This document shows, piece after piece, positions 33,771 through 43,314 of a stretch of 64,000 nucleotides of DNA. Below the pieces are notes generated by a model that was given only the letters and a program-made list of their open reading frames with translations, was not told where the DNA came from and did no database searches. Position 1 is the stretch's first letter; every line of letters starts with the position of its first letter. Position numbers and translations under genes: made by a program. Source of the DNA: Marinobacter salexigens (GTDB taxonomy: Bacteria > Pseudomonadota > Gammaproteobacteria > Pseudomonadales > Oleiphilaceae); contig NZ_JAHKPV010000021.1 in NCBI RefSeq assembly GCF_018860765.1, forward strand, positions 613,845 through 677,844, read 5' to 3'.

Positions 33771-35894
33771 TTAACTGTATTGCTGCAGCAAGCTAGGCAC
33801 ATCAATAATGAGTGCTATACGACCGTCACCGGTAATCGTAGCACCAGCCATACCGGGTGTTCCTTGTAGCCCGCGTCCCAGCGGTTTGATAACCACTTCT
33901 TCCTGACCTACTAACTGGTCTACAACAAAGCCAACCTTGCGGGTGCCCATGGCAACAATAACAACGTGCCCGTTTTCTGGGCGGTCTGATCCTACAGAGC
34001 TTTTAACCAACCAGCGCTTTATGTGGAAAAGCGGGAACACATTGTCTCGTACAACAATACACTCGCGCCCATCCACAATATTGGTGCGGGTCAAATCCAG
34101 ATGGAATATCTCCACCACATTTACCAGTGGCAGAGCAAAAGACTGATCATCAAGCTTAATCATTAAGGTTGGCATGATTGCCAAAGTCAGCGGCACTTTT
34201 ATGATGATGCGAGAGCCTTTACCCAAGGCTGAAACAATGCTGAGCTGACCGTTGAGCTGGTTGATTTTGGTTTTCACCACATCCATGCCCACGCCGCGGC
34301 CAGAGACGTCAGAAATTTGTTCCTTGGTCGAAAAACCAGCGGCAAAAATCAGATTAAAACACTCTGTATCGGTTAACCGGTCAGCGGCATCTTGATCGTA
34401 AATTCCTTTTTCTACCGCTTTACGGCGGAGCACTTCCGGGTCCATACCAGCGCCATCATCATCAATGGACAAAAGAATATGGTCCCCTTCCTGTTCCGCT
34501 GAAAGAGTGACCGTCCCCTGCCTTGGCTTGCCAGCTTTCTCTCGCAGATCCGGCGCTTCGATCCCATGATCCACAGAGTTGCGAACCAAATGCACAAGTG
34601 GATCGGAAAGAGCTTCGACAAGGTTTTTGTCGAGATCCGTATCCTCGCCATGCATGACCAAGCTCACTTCTTTTTTCATACTACGGGCAAGGTCGCGAAC
34701 AACACGCGGGAAGCGGCCAAATACTTTCTTGATCGGCTGCATGCGAGTTTGCATCACCGCAGCCTGAAGGTCGGTTGTCACCACATCAAGGCTGGAAACA
34801 GCCTTGTGCATGTGCTCGTCTTCACTCTCAGAGCCCAATCTCTGAAGCCGATTTCTAACCAGCACCAGCTCGCCCACCATATTCATGATGTCGTCTAAAC
34901 GCTTGGTATCGACTCGAACCGTGGTTTCCGCCGCAGGCGCTTCTCTAGCGGGTGCAGCTTGTTTAGCAGGCTCTTTAGCCGCTGGCTTTGCTTCGGGTTT
35001 CTTTTCGGGTTTGGGCGCTGCTTTTGCGGGCTCGTCATTCGCCTGCGGTGGCTGCGGTTTCACTGGTTCTTTATCGGAGTCGCTGGCTGTAGGGCTTCCG
35101 CCCTTGCCGTGAAGCTCATCCAAGAGATTTTCAAATTCGTCGTCAGTGATCAGCTCACCGGTATTACCTGCGTCCGGCGCATCAGCGCTTGTGGCTTCGG
35201 CATTGTCGTTTTCAACCGGTTTTGCGACGAACTTGCCTTTGCCGTGGAGCTCATCCAGCAAAGCTTCAAATTCATCATCGGTGATGTCATCGCCGGAGGC
35301 GCTATCGTTAGTCTCACTATTCGCAGAGGCCGCATGCTCGTCACTCGCCGGGCTGTTGTCCGGAGCCGAAACAGGCGCATCGCCGTGTAGTGCATCGAGC
35401 AATTGCTCGAATTCATCATCAGTGATATCACCGCCATCCTGAGCGCTTTCTACAGAGTCTGCAGCAGAAGTAGGCTCTTCGGCGACAGGCGAAGCAGCTT
35501 CGGTTTGGGGCTGTGCAAGTGCATCCAACGCAGCAATCAGCTCATCGGGCGCGGGGGTCAGCTCTTCCCCGTTACGCACCTGATCGAACATGGCATTTAC
35601 GTAGTCCAAAGCCTCCAGAACAACGTCCATTAGCTCGGAGTCCACTGACCGCTTGTGGTTGCGCAGTATGTCGAACACGTTTTCCGCAGAGTGGCAGCAG
35701 TTAACCAGCGCCTCCAGTTGCAGGAAGCCAGCACCGCCTTTTACGGTATGGAACCCACGGAATATAGCGTTGAGCAGATCACTATCATCAGGATGTTGCT
35801 CAAGATCTACAAGCTGCTCAGACAGCTTCTCAAGAATTTCCCCGGCCTCTACGAGAAAGTCCTGCAGGATCTCATCATCGGCATCGAACGCCAT
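33771..35894 (-). CDS. cheA: Chemotaxis histidine kinase CheA
   Basis: A 707-residue kinase that phosphorylates CheY and CheB. Domains in order: Hpt with His49 (RGFHTVKGGAGF); a long acidic linker (about 130-330) holding three copies of ITDDEFExLLDxLHG at 157-171, 204-218 and 249-263; dimerisation and HATPase domain (LVRNSVDHGIEAP, DDDGAGMD, SGRGVGMDVV); and a C-terminal CheW-like domain. The linker replaces the P2 region and may contain the pole-targeting segment known as LID in Vibrio CheA (inference). The start is ATG at 35894. It follows cheZ by 17 bases. Confidence 0.96.
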   Translation of the reverse strand: MAFDADDEILQDFLVEAGEILEKLSEQLVDLEQHPDDSDLLNAIFRGFHTVKGGAGFLQLEALVNCCHSAENVFDILRNHKRSVDSELMDVVLEALDYVNAMFDQVRNGEELTPAPDELIAALDALAQPQTEAASPVAEEPTSAADSVESAQDGGDITDDEFEQLLDALHGDAPVSAPDNSPASDEHAASANSETNDSASGDDITDDEFEALLDELHGKGKFVAKPVENDNAEATSADAPDAGNTGELITDDEFENLLDELHGKGGSPTASDSDKEPVKPQPPQANDEPAKAAPKPEKKPEAKPAAKEPAKQAAPAREAPAAETTVRVDTKRLDDIMNMVGELVLVRNRLQRLGSESEDEHMHKAVSSLDVVTTDLQAAVMQTRMQPIKKVFGRFPRVVRDLARSMKKEVSLVMHGEDTDLDKNLVEALSDPLVHLVRNSVDHGIEAPDLREKAGKPRQGTVTLSAEQEGDHILLSIDDDGAGMDPEVLRRKAVEKGIYDQDAADRLTDTECFNLIFAAGFSTKEQISDVSGRGVGMDVVKTKINQLNGQLSIVSALGKGSRIIIKVPLTLAIMPTLMIKLDDQSFALPLVNVVEIFHLDLTRTNIVDGRECIVVRDNVFPLFHIKRWLVKSSVGSDRPENGHVVIVAMGTRKVGFVVDQLVGQEEVVIKPLGRGLQGTPGMAGATITGDGRIALIIDVPSLLQQYS
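35106..35426 (-). repeat. Three repeats of an acidic motif in the CheA linker
   Basis: Codons for ITDDEFExLLDxLHG occur three times with about 45-residue spacing (CheA residues 157-171, 204-218, 249-263). The surrounding linker is Ala/Ser/Asp/Glu rich and differs between copies, so the motif alone appears to be conserved. Confidence 0.85.
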
Positions 35895-35911
35895 GGGCTA
35901 ACCTCTCATAT

Positions 35912-36706
35912 TCAGAAACCGAGACTCGACAGCAAATCGTCTACGTCGTTTTGTCCCGAGACAACATCTTCACGCTCTTCAGCTTTCATCTGAGGCCCCA
36001 CGCCTTGTTCGGCAGAGACTTCCTCATTATCAATTTGATGCACTGTACCGGTAAGTTGGTCAACATGGCTGGCCATGACCACCAAGCTCAGCATTTGCTC
36101 TTCAACCTCTTTAACCAAGGCAGTCACACGCTGAATCACTTGCCCGGTCAAATCCTGAAAATCCTGTGCCAGCAGAATCTCTGAAAAGCTGTTGTAGATG
36201 GTGTCTGCGTCCTTGGTGACACTCAGGAAAAAAGCATCAACTCGGCCATAAAGTTCGCGAAATTCGGCAGGCTGCATCTCGCGACGACCTAACCGTTGCC
36301 ACTCTTCTCTCAGTGAAGCAGCGTCTTCGCGCAATATGTTGGCGATTGGCATACTTTCTTCCACCAGATCCATGGTGCGGTTGGCAGCCTGGCCCGTCAT
36401 CTGAACAACGTATGCCAATCTGTCGGACGCATCTGTCATCAACGACAGCACTTCTTTCTGTTCCTGGCTGCGGGGATCTATCTGGAAATTACGGATAGCC
36501 TCATGCAGCGACCGTGTTAGCCGTCCAACTTCACGATAAAGGCTCTGATCCCTGACTTCACTCAACTGGTTAATCAGATTCATGGCGCCAGCATAGTCGC
36601 CGCTTTCAACACATTGGGCGAGTTCTGCTGACTGGTGCCGGAGCTTTTCGGTCACTTCTGGCTCAAGATCCCGGTGGATCTTTTTCTCATCGCTCATACG
36701 ACCCAT
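35912..36706 (-). CDS. cheZ: CheY-P phosphatase CheZ
   Basis: A 264-residue, mostly helical protein that removes phosphate from CheY. The catalytic segment LLAQDFQDLTGQVIQRV carries the Asp and Gln pair (E. coli Asp143/Gln147). The C-terminal tail ends DDVDDLLSSLGF in character (NDVDDLLSSLGF), the CheY-binding helix. It lies between cheY (11-base gap) and cheA (17-base gap), the usual order in polar-flagellate gammaproteobacteria. Confidence 0.95.
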   Translation of the reverse strand: MGRMSDEKKIHRDLEPEVTEKLRHQSAELAQCVESGDYAGAMNLINQLSEVRDQSLYREVGRLTRSLHEAIRNFQIDPRSQEQKEVLSLMTDASDRLAYVVQMTGQAANRTMDLVEESMPIANILREDAASLREEWQRLGRREMQPAEFRELYGRVDAFFLSVTKDADTIYNSFSEILLAQDFQDLTGQVIQRVTALVKEVEEQMLSLVVMASHVDQLTGTVHQIDNEEVSAEQGVGPQMKAEEREDVVSGQNDVDDLLSSLGF

Positions 36707-36717
36707 CCGATTTTCAG

Positions 36718-37101
36718 TTACTGAATACGTTCAAAAATCTTCTCGATTTTTTCTTTGAGAACGGCGGCCGTGAAAGGTTTTACCACGTACCCGTTCACCC
36801 CAGCCTGAGCTGCTGCCACAATTTGGTCGCGCTTGGCTTCGGCTGTAACCATCAAAACAGGAAGGGTTTTCAAGTTCTCATCAGCCCGCACCGCTTTGAG
36901 CAGATCAAAACCGGACATTCCGGGCATATTCCAATCTGTCACCAGAAAATCGTACTTTCCGCTTTTAAGCATAGGTAGAGCGGTATTGCCGTCATCTGCT
37001 TCATCAGTATTGGTGAAGCCCAGATCACGGAGCAGGTTTTTGATAATCCGCCGCATTGTGGAGAAGTCATCCACAATGAGAATTTTCATGTTCTTGTCCA
37101 A
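36718..37101 (-). CDS. cheY: Chemotaxis response regulator CheY
   Basis: A 127-residue single receiver domain that binds FliM/FliN when phosphorylated and sets the direction of rotation. Key residues are Asp11/Asp12, phospho-acceptor Asp56 (VTDWNMPG), Thr86 (MVTAEA) and Lys108 (VVKPF). It begins the chemotaxis run 131 bases after fliA. I looked in this gap for a sigma-28 promoter and found none convincing, so read-through from fliA or an atypical promoter must serve it. Confidence 0.97.
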   Translation of the reverse strand: MDKNMKILIVDDFSTMRRIIKNLLRDLGFTNTDEADDGNTALPMLKSGKYDFLVTDWNMPGMSGFDLLKAVRADENLKTLPVLMVTAEAKRDQIVAAAQAGVNGYVVKPFTAAVLKEKIEKIFERIQ

Positions 37102-37232
37102 AGGGACCTCCAGTTAGTAAGACCCGGAATTCGTTTAGCCTATGTGCTCAAAGTGTAGCAGGCCGCTGGTTTAACTATGTATTGTCTGGTCTTTATCGCG
37201 CTTGTAAAGCACCGGTTACCAAATACTACACT

Positions 37233-37976
37233 CTAGTTGTGTTCTTCAAGGCGCCATTCAGAAAGTCTGCCACGTAATCGTAACGCTGCCTGACTGTGAA
37301 TTTGGCTGACCCGGCTTTCACTGACTCCCAGCACAGCACCAATTTCCTTGAGGTTCAGCTCTTCCTGATAATAAAGGCTCAGCACAAGCTTTTCCCGCTC
37401 GGGAAGCTGCTCAATAGCCGCAGCCAAATTGCTTCGAAACGAGTCAGACGTTAGACCATCCAACGGATTATCACTGGCTTCTGTCTCTTCTATCGGCAGC
37501 TCTCCCGATTCATTGAGCTCATCCAGACTAAAAAGTCGGCCGCTGTTGGCATCAGCCAAAGTGGCGTGATATTCGGAAAGCTCCATATCGAGCTCTTCCG
37601 CCACCTCAAAGTCTTGCGCCTCACGGCCCTCGCGATCTTCTACAGCCTTGATTGCCCGGGCAACCCGGCGGGCGTTCCGATGAACAGAGCGCGGCACCCA
37701 GTCGCCTTTGCGGATCTCATCGACCATAGATCCACGAATGCGGATTCCGGCATAGGTTTCAAAGGTCGCGCCTTTAGTTGAACTGTAACGCTGGGCCGCT
37801 TCCAACAACCCGATCATGCCTGCCTGCATAAGGTCGTCGAGCTGCACCGAGGCCGGCAAACGCGCCATAAGATGAAGTGCAATTTTCTTAACCAGAGGGG
37901 CGTGAGTCTCCACTAGTTCTGAGGGACTTTTCACGCCAGTCTGGTGGTAAATTCCCAGATTTTTCGCCAATGTCAT
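37233..37976 (-). CDS. fliA: Flagellar sigma factor FliA (sigma-28)
   Basis: A 247-residue sigma-28 that transcribes late flagellar and chemotaxis genes. The ATG at 37976 (MTLAKNLGIYHQTG) is preferred over the ATG at 38072, which would add 32 unlike residues and run into fleN. Region 2 (VQLDDLMQAGMIGLLEAAQRY, TYAGIRIRGSMVDEIRKGDW) and region 4 (LPEREKLVLSLYYQEEL, GVSESRVSQIHSQA) are clear. It follows fleN by 29 bases. Its predicted target in this window is the parC promoter. Confidence 0.96.
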   Translation of the reverse strand: MTLAKNLGIYHQTGVKSPSELVETHAPLVKKIALHLMARLPASVQLDDLMQAGMIGLLEAAQRYSSTKGATFETYAGIRIRGSMVDEIRKGDWVPRSVHRNARRVARAIKAVEDREGREAQDFEVAEELDMELSEYHATLADANSGRLFSLDELNESGELPIEETEASDNPLDGLTSDSFRSNLAAAIEQLPEREKLVLSLYYQEELNLKEIGAVLGVSESRVSQIHSQAALRLRGRLSEWRLEEHN

Positions 37977-38005
37977 GCATCCGGTGTTGTTAGACGGGAT
38001 CCGTT

Positions 38006-38818
38006 TCAGACTTCGACGAGCCGCTCCACAAAAAACTCCAAGTGACCGCGAGGAGACGTTGGCAGCGGCCAACTTTCTACCTTCTCCGCCAGCGCCCTGA
38101 TCGCAACCGAGGCTTTGGCCCTAGGGTAAGCATCCAGCACAGCCTTCTGGCGCTGAACCGCCTTTTTTACAGCCTCGTCGTAAGGCACCATACCTACATA
38201 TTGTAGTGCCACATCGAGAAATCGCTCGGTAACACGGGTCAGTTTTTCGAACAAATGACGACCCTCCTGCTCACTCCCCACTTGATTTGCAAGAATACGG
38301 AAGCGATTAGTGCCGTAATCACGGTTCATCAGTTTAATCAGTGCGTAGGCGTCTGTGATAGAAGTTGGTTCATCGCACACGACCAAAAGGAGCTCTTGTG
38401 AGGCTCGCAAAAAACTCACAACCGATTCGGAGATGCCAGCAGCTGTATCCACAATAAGCACGTCAATCTGATCGCCCAATTCACTGAAAGCGTTGATCAG
38501 GCCTGCATGTTCCATAGGGCTGAGCTGGGTCATGCGCTGGGTCCCGGAAGAAGCCGGAACAATTTTGATACCTCCAGGGCCGTTCACCAGAACGTCTCTA
38601 AGGTCACACTCCCCTGCCAAAACATCCTGCAAAGTATGGTTGGCGGTCACTCCGAGCAACACGTCCAGATTTCCCAGACCAAGATCGGCGTCAAGCAGGA
38701 CCACGCGCCTGCCTTTCTGTGCCAGTGCAATGCCAAGGTTAACCGAAATATTACTCTTGCCGACCCCGCCTTTGCCGCCGGAAACCGCTATCACCTGTAC
38801 CGGATGTGCTTTGCTCAT
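38006..38818 (-). CDS. fleN: Flagellar number regulator FleN (FlhG)
   Basis: A 270-residue MinD/ParA-type ATPase that limits flagella to one per pole, partly by binding FleQ and countering FlhF. The deviant Walker A is GGKGGVGKS (14-22), followed by VVLLDADLGLGNLDVLLG and VLIVDTAAGIS. A C-terminal region after about residue 240 contains the membrane-targeting type helix. It sits between flhF and fliA, the conserved order flhA-flhF-fleN-fliA. Confidence 0.96.
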   Translation of the reverse strand: MSKAHPVQVIAVSGGKGGVGKSNISVNLGIALAQKGRRVVLLDADLGLGNLDVLLGVTANHTLQDVLAGECDLRDVLVNGPGGIKIVPASSGTQRMTQLSPMEHAGLINAFSELGDQIDVLIVDTAAGISESVVSFLRASQELLLVVCDEPTSITDAYALIKLMNRDYGTNRFRILANQVGSEQEGRHLFEKLTRVTERFLDVALQYVGMVPYDEAVKKAVQRQKAVLDAYPRAKASVAIRALAEKVESWPLPTSPRGHLEFFVERLVEV

Positions 38819-38890
38819 ACTGTTTATTATCTCTCGCCAGATTTAACCGGACATGGTTCATAGCCGGATACAACTCAGGCCCTCACGACC

Positions 38891-40207
38891 TCATGCAGTT
38901 TCACGCGGGCGTTCCGTATCGGGCACTTGCTCTGCAGCCATTTGCTGCTGAGATATCTTCAGACGTTCAATGGCCAAGCGTACCAAAGGGACCGCTTCAG
39001 CATGGTGCAAATCTCCTGGAATTTTTTGCCCGTCTGTGTAGTAGGCCACCGGCAAACCGGTTTCCATCACAAAGCCCAAAGATTCGCCCAGAGTCAGCGC
39101 TTCGTCAATTTTTGTCATCACGCAGCCCGCAAGACTTGCCATCTTATAGCAATGCCAGACGGATTTCATAATGCGCGGTTGGCTGGTGGCTGAAACAACT
39201 AAATGCGTACGAACCTTATGATGGCTGCGCGCCAATTCTGCCAACTGTTCCTGATAGCCCTTGTCTGAACTGGTCAAACCCGCAGTGTCGATCAGCACCA
39301 GATGACGGTCTGATAGCTCATCAAGAATATCATCAAGCGTGTTGCTTTCATCCACAACCCGAACCGGAACGTTCAGTATGCGGCCAAACACAAAAAGCTG
39401 TTCATGTGCTGCAACCCGGTATCGGTCTGTTGTAACCAATGCAATGGAATCTGCTCCGTGTTTCAACACATAACGCGCTGCGAGCTTACCAATGGTGGTT
39501 GTCTTTCCGGAGCCTGTGGGGCCAACCAACGCGTACACTCCACCCTCGTCCAGCCATTCTTGATGCGGCGTGCGCAGGCCCGTAACGAGCATTTTTAGTG
39601 ACTGTTTCCAGCCATCTTCCAGCTTACCGCCTTTGTGTCGGCGGGAAAGTGAAACGGCAAGGCTTTGGCTCAGACCAAATTCCTGTAAGCGTTCTGCAAG
39701 CCGCTGCTGAACCGCATTGACCCCCGGCTTCTCAGGCTCAACACGTTGGCCGCTCATAAGATCCCGCAAGGAGCTGATTTCTGCACGCATACGCGCAAGC
39801 TCATCGGAGTAATTGGGGGTGCTGGCGCTTTGTGAGGACGGCTCTTTGTATTCGTCGCTCGCGGCCTCCTGCAAATCCACAAAGGAGGCTTCGGTATAGC
39901 TCTGGCCACGCGCGGCGCGGCTTTCCCGCACGTCTCGAATACGAGTACGGGACCGGCTTAGCTCATCTTCCAGCCGACGATGGCGTTCTGCCTGCATTTC
40001 GGCAAGACGTGCTCCGTTGGTGGCTTCACTGGCTTGCTCGCCAAGGCTTTGGCGCGCCATGTTTTCGTCGTAATCCAAAGCCGTGACAATTTCAACGCCG
40101 CCATCTACCCGGCGGTTGGAAAGGATGACAGCATCCGGCCCCATCTGCTCACTGACCTGCTTCAGGGCTTCAGCCATGCTTTTGGCAAAAAAACGTTTCA
40201 CTTTCAT
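38891..40207 (-). CDS. flhF: Flagellar placement GTPase FlhF
   Basis: A 438-residue SRP-type GTPase that sets the polar site of the flagellum. The N-terminal B domain (MKVKRFFAKSMAEALKQVSE) is followed by a variable charged region. The NG GTPase domain has the P-loop GPTGSGKTTT near residue 228, ALVTTDRYRVAAHEQLFVF and VLIDTAGLTSSD, then MTKIDEALTLGESL. It lies 60 bases downstream of flhA and 72 bases upstream of fleN. Confidence 0.96.
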   Translation of the reverse strand: MKVKRFFAKSMAEALKQVSEQMGPDAVILSNRRVDGGVEIVTALDYDENMARQSLGEQASEATNGARLAEMQAERHRRLEDELSRSRTRIRDVRESRAARGQSYTEASFVDLQEAASDEYKEPSSQSASTPNYSDELARMRAEISSLRDLMSGQRVEPEKPGVNAVQQRLAERLQEFGLSQSLAVSLSRRHKGGKLEDGWKQSLKMLVTGLRTPHQEWLDEGGVYALVGPTGSGKTTTIGKLAARYVLKHGADSIALVTTDRYRVAAHEQLFVFGRILNVPVRVVDESNTLDDILDELSDRHLVLIDTAGLTSSDKGYQEQLAELARSHHKVRTHLVVSATSQPRIMKSVWHCYKMASLAGCVMTKIDEALTLGESLGFVMETGLPVAYYTDGQKIPGDLHHAEAVPLVRLAIERLKISQQQMAAEQVPDTERPRETA

Positions 40208-40267
40208 GATATTGCATCCTCCACCGGCAACGCATCTCCTGCGCTGTCCGTTCTTTCATCCGCTGGC

Positions 40268-42448
40268 TTATTGACCAACGGACGCCACGATCGTTATCTG
40301 CTTGTTATCCGGTATTTCCTGATAAGAGAGCACATGCAGCCGCTCCACACCGTAACTGGCAAACTTTGCGAGCACCGGCCGTAGCGGCCCGGACACCAGC
40401 AAGATGGCTGGCTTACCCAGCATTTCCTGCCGCTGCACACTGTCTTGCAATGAACGTTGCAGCTTCTCCACCATATTCGGCTCCAAAACCATGCCGATAT
40501 CTTCTAGGCCGCCAGATTGTTGACTCTGCTGAACAGACTTAAGCAACAACTGTTCCAAATCCGGATCAAGGGTAATTACAGGGATCTCTTGATCATTGCC
40601 GCAGATACTTTGAACAATCATCCGCCGCAAAGACTGACGCGCTAATGTGGTCAATAGCTTGGGGTCCTGACTCTTCGGATGCACGTTCACTATGGACTCA
40701 GCAATAGAGCGCATATCGCGGATAGGCACTTCTTCTTTGAGCAGATTCTGCAGTACCTTTAGCAAGAGGCTGATAGACACAGTGGTGGGTACCAGCTCTT
40801 CTGCCAACTTTGGCGAGGCTTTCTCCAATTGATCCAGCCATTTCTGAACTTCTTCATGTCCCAGCAGTTCGTGAGCGTGCTTTTGCAATACCTGATTCAA
40901 GTGCGTAGCCACAACGGTGCTTGCGTCCACCACGGTATAGCCCAGCGTCTGAGCTTGATCTTTCTTTTCAGGCTCAATCCAGCTGGCATCCAACCCGAAG
41001 GCTGGGTCTTTGCCTTCTATACCTTCTATTTTTCCGAATACTTGCCCGGGATCTATAGCCAGCTCACGGTCTGGATGGATTTCCGCCTCTGCTAACGTGA
41101 CGCCCATCAAAGTAATGCGATACACATTGGGCATGAGGTCCAGATTGTCGCGAATGTGCACAGAAGGCATTAGAAAGCCCATATCCTGTGACAGCTTCTT
41201 GCGTACACCTTTTATGCGGCTGAGTAGCTGGCCGCCCTGAGTCTTATCAACCAGCGGTATCAGGCGATAACCCACTTCCAGCCCGACAATATCCACCGTT
41301 GCTACATCATCCCAGCCCAACTCTCGGGTTTCTCCCGGCGCGGGTAGTTGGCGGCCCTGATCACCTCCTACATCGCCGCTCAAGGGGATATCGCGCCCAC
41401 CGCCCGCCGAAACAACACCCGCGTCACCTCTGCCCGCAAACGCGCCACCCTCTTCAACCGTTTGCCGGTCTTTGTTCCAGATATACCAGGCAGCTCCAGC
41501 CGCAAGCCCGCCCAGCCCAAGGAAAGCCACATGGGGCATCCCCGGAATCAAACCAAGCAGAATCAGAATGCCAGCAGCAATACCCAAAGCCTTGGGCGCG
41601 CTGAACATTTGCTGCAGAATCTGCCCACCCATATCCTGACTGGAGGTAACCCGGGTAACCATGATGGCAGCGGAGGTAGAAAGCAGCAGCGACGGAATCT
41701 GTGCAACCAGACCATCGCCGATGGTGAGTAGCGCGTAACGCTCCATGGCCAACCCAAAATCAAGACCATGCTGAAGCATACCGATGGCAACACCACCAAT
41801 GATATTGATGGCTAGAATCAATAGGCCTGCAACCGCATCGCCCTTCACAAATTTTGAAGCACCGTCCATGGAACCGTAGAAATCCGCTTCCTGAGCAATC
41901 TCTTCCCGCCGGTGCTTGGCCTCATCCTGATTGACCAACCCCGCGTTCAGGTCCGCATCGATAGCCATTTGCTTGCCTGGCATGGCATCCAGCGTAAAAC
42001 GTGCGCTTACTTCAGAAACCCGGCCCGCACCTTTTGTTACCACCAAAAAGTTGATGATCATTAAAATGGCAAACACCACCAGACCAACAGCATAGTTACC
42101 GCCGATCAATACCGCGCCAAAGGATTCAATAACCTTACCTGCGGCATCACCGCCTTCATGCCCTTCCAAAAGCACAATACGGGTAGACGCCACGTTAAGC
42201 GCCAAACGCAACAGGGTTGCCACCAACAATACCGTTGGGAAGGACGCAAACTCCATCGGCCGCAGCGCGTACACGCACACCAGCAGAATGACAATCGAAA
42301 GCGTGATGTTGAAGGTGAAGAAAACGTCTAGCAAAAACGCTGGCATGGGCAGAATCATCATGCCCAACAGCCCCATCAGCATGATGGGTACGCCGAGGTT
42401 GCCCTGCGTCAGGGATTTGACGTTATTGAGGACTAAAGCTCTGTCCAT
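40268..42448 (-). CDS. flhA: Flagellar export gate protein FlhA
   Basis: A 726-residue component of the flagellar type III export gate, with eight N-terminal membrane segments and a large cytosolic domain. The FHIPEP-like cytosolic loop is marked by GRVSEVSARFTLDAMPGKQM and AIDADLNAGL, the most conserved stretch of the family. The C-terminal domain (IDPGQVFGKIEGIEGKDPAFG, YTVVDASTVVATHLNQVL) docks export chaperones. Its own sigma-54 promoter lies 85 bases upstream. It is divergent from upp and heads the flhA-flhF-fleN-fliA operon. Confidence 0.97.
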   Translation of the reverse strand: MDRALVLNNVKSLTQGNLGVPIMLMGLLGMMILPMPAFLLDVFFTFNITLSIVILLVCVYALRPMEFASFPTVLLVATLLRLALNVASTRIVLLEGHEGGDAAGKVIESFGAVLIGGNYAVGLVVFAILMIINFLVVTKGAGRVSEVSARFTLDAMPGKQMAIDADLNAGLVNQDEAKHRREEIAQEADFYGSMDGASKFVKGDAVAGLLILAINIIGGVAIGMLQHGLDFGLAMERYALLTIGDGLVAQIPSLLLSTSAAIMVTRVTSSQDMGGQILQQMFSAPKALGIAAGILILLGLIPGMPHVAFLGLGGLAAGAAWYIWNKDRQTVEEGGAFAGRGDAGVVSAGGGRDIPLSGDVGGDQGRQLPAPGETRELGWDDVATVDIVGLEVGYRLIPLVDKTQGGQLLSRIKGVRKKLSQDMGFLMPSVHIRDNLDLMPNVYRITLMGVTLAEAEIHPDRELAIDPGQVFGKIEGIEGKDPAFGLDASWIEPEKKDQAQTLGYTVVDASTVVATHLNQVLQKHAHELLGHEEVQKWLDQLEKASPKLAEELVPTTVSISLLLKVLQNLLKEEVPIRDMRSIAESIVNVHPKSQDPKLLTTLARQSLRRMIVQSICGNDQEIPVITLDPDLEQLLLKSVQQSQQSGGLEDIGMVLEPNMVEKLQRSLQDSVQRQEMLGKPAILLVSGPLRPVLAKFASYGVERLHVLSYQEIPDNKQITIVASVGQ

Positions 42449-42532
42449 GCCCTAAGCATCTCCGATTTACTGTTTCTGAAGGCGTTTTCAGGGTCGAGAT
42501 TCTGACACCAACGTATCTTTAACCCTGTTACC

Positions 42533-42547
42533 GCAAGATCCATACCA
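42533..42547 (-). promoter_or_regulatory. Sigma-54 promoter of flhA
   Basis: Minus strand TGGTAT-GGATC-TTGC, with the invariant GG and GC exactly 10 bases apart. The consensus is TGGCAC-N5-TTGC. Transcription would start near 42521, about 73 bases before the flhA ATG. Confidence 0.7.
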
Positions 42548-42673
42548 GCGCGGTCAAATTTTCACTTGGCAGGTGGCTTTAGATGCCTGACTCACCTTGT
42601 AAGATGCGGTATCCTTGCGCCTCTAAATCGCGACATTGCCCCTCAAACCCAGACCCATAAAACAGGTGAGCCC

Positions 42674-43312
42674 ATGCCAGTCCACGAGGTAAGACACCCC
42701 CTGATCAGACACAAACTCGGCTTGATGCGCCGCGCCGAGATCAGCACTAAAAATTTTCGTGAGCTAGCACAGGAAGTCGGTGCTCTACTTACCTATGAAG
42801 CCACTAAAGATTTCAGCCTGCAGGAAAAGACCATTGAGGGATGGGCGGGGCCGGTCAGTGTGGAGCAAATCCAAGGCAAAAAAATCACTATCGTCCCTAT
42901 TCTACGGGCCGGATTAGGCATGCTGGATGGCGTTCTTAGCCTAATCCCGGTGGCACGGGTCAGTGTAGTGGGCCAGATTCGAAACGAAGAAACGCTGGAA
43001 GCCAATACCTATTTGGAAAAGCTGGTGGGTGAACTGGATCAGCGTATGGCTCTGATTGTTGACCCTATGGTTGCGACCGGCGGCTCAATGATTTCCACTA
43101 TCGACGTACTTAAGAAAGCCGGAAGTACCGAGATTCGCGCATTGGTGCTGGTTGCTGCACCGGAAGGCATTAAAAATGTTCTGGACAAGCACCCGGACGT
43201 TTCCATTTACACTGCGTCTGTAGACGACGGCCTGAACGAGAAGGGCTACATCCTGCCCGGGCTTGGCGATGCCGGTGACAAAATCTTCGGCACCAAGCAA
43301 AAGGACAACTGA
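42674..43312 (+). CDS. upp: Uracil phosphoribosyltransferase
   Basis: A 212-residue cytosolic enzyme that makes UMP from uracil and PRPP in pyrimidine salvage. The start is the ATG at 42674 ([19 protein letters not shown]), with AGGTGAG just before it; the longer reading frame from 42566 adds non-conserved sequence. The PRPP-binding loop [15 protein letters not shown] and the uracil-binding C-terminal stretch [21 protein letters not shown] are intact. It is followed 2 bases later by the uracil permease gene. The pair separates flhA from flhB. Confidence 0.97.
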   Translation: MPVHEVRHPLIRHKLGLMRRAEISTKNFRELAQEVGALLTYEATKDFSLQEKTIEGWAGPVSVEQIQGKKITIVPILRAGLGMLDGVLSLIPVARVSVVGQIRNEETLEANTYLEKLVGELDQRMALIVDPMVATGGSMISTIDVLKKAGSTEIRALVLVAAPEGIKNVLDKHPDVSIYTASVDDGLNEKGYILPGLGDAGDKIFGTKQKDN

Positions 43313-43314
43313 TC

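Noticed and set aside
37102..37232. Possible sigma-28 promoter for cheY (GCGCGATAA on the minus strand)
   Set aside because: The -10 resemblance is partial and nothing like TAAAGTTT lies 11 bases upstream.
42548..42673. Sigma-70 promoter for upp
   Set aside because: Candidate hexamers (TTGGCA, TTGTAA, TCTAAA) have wrong spacing, so no promoter is called although one must exist.
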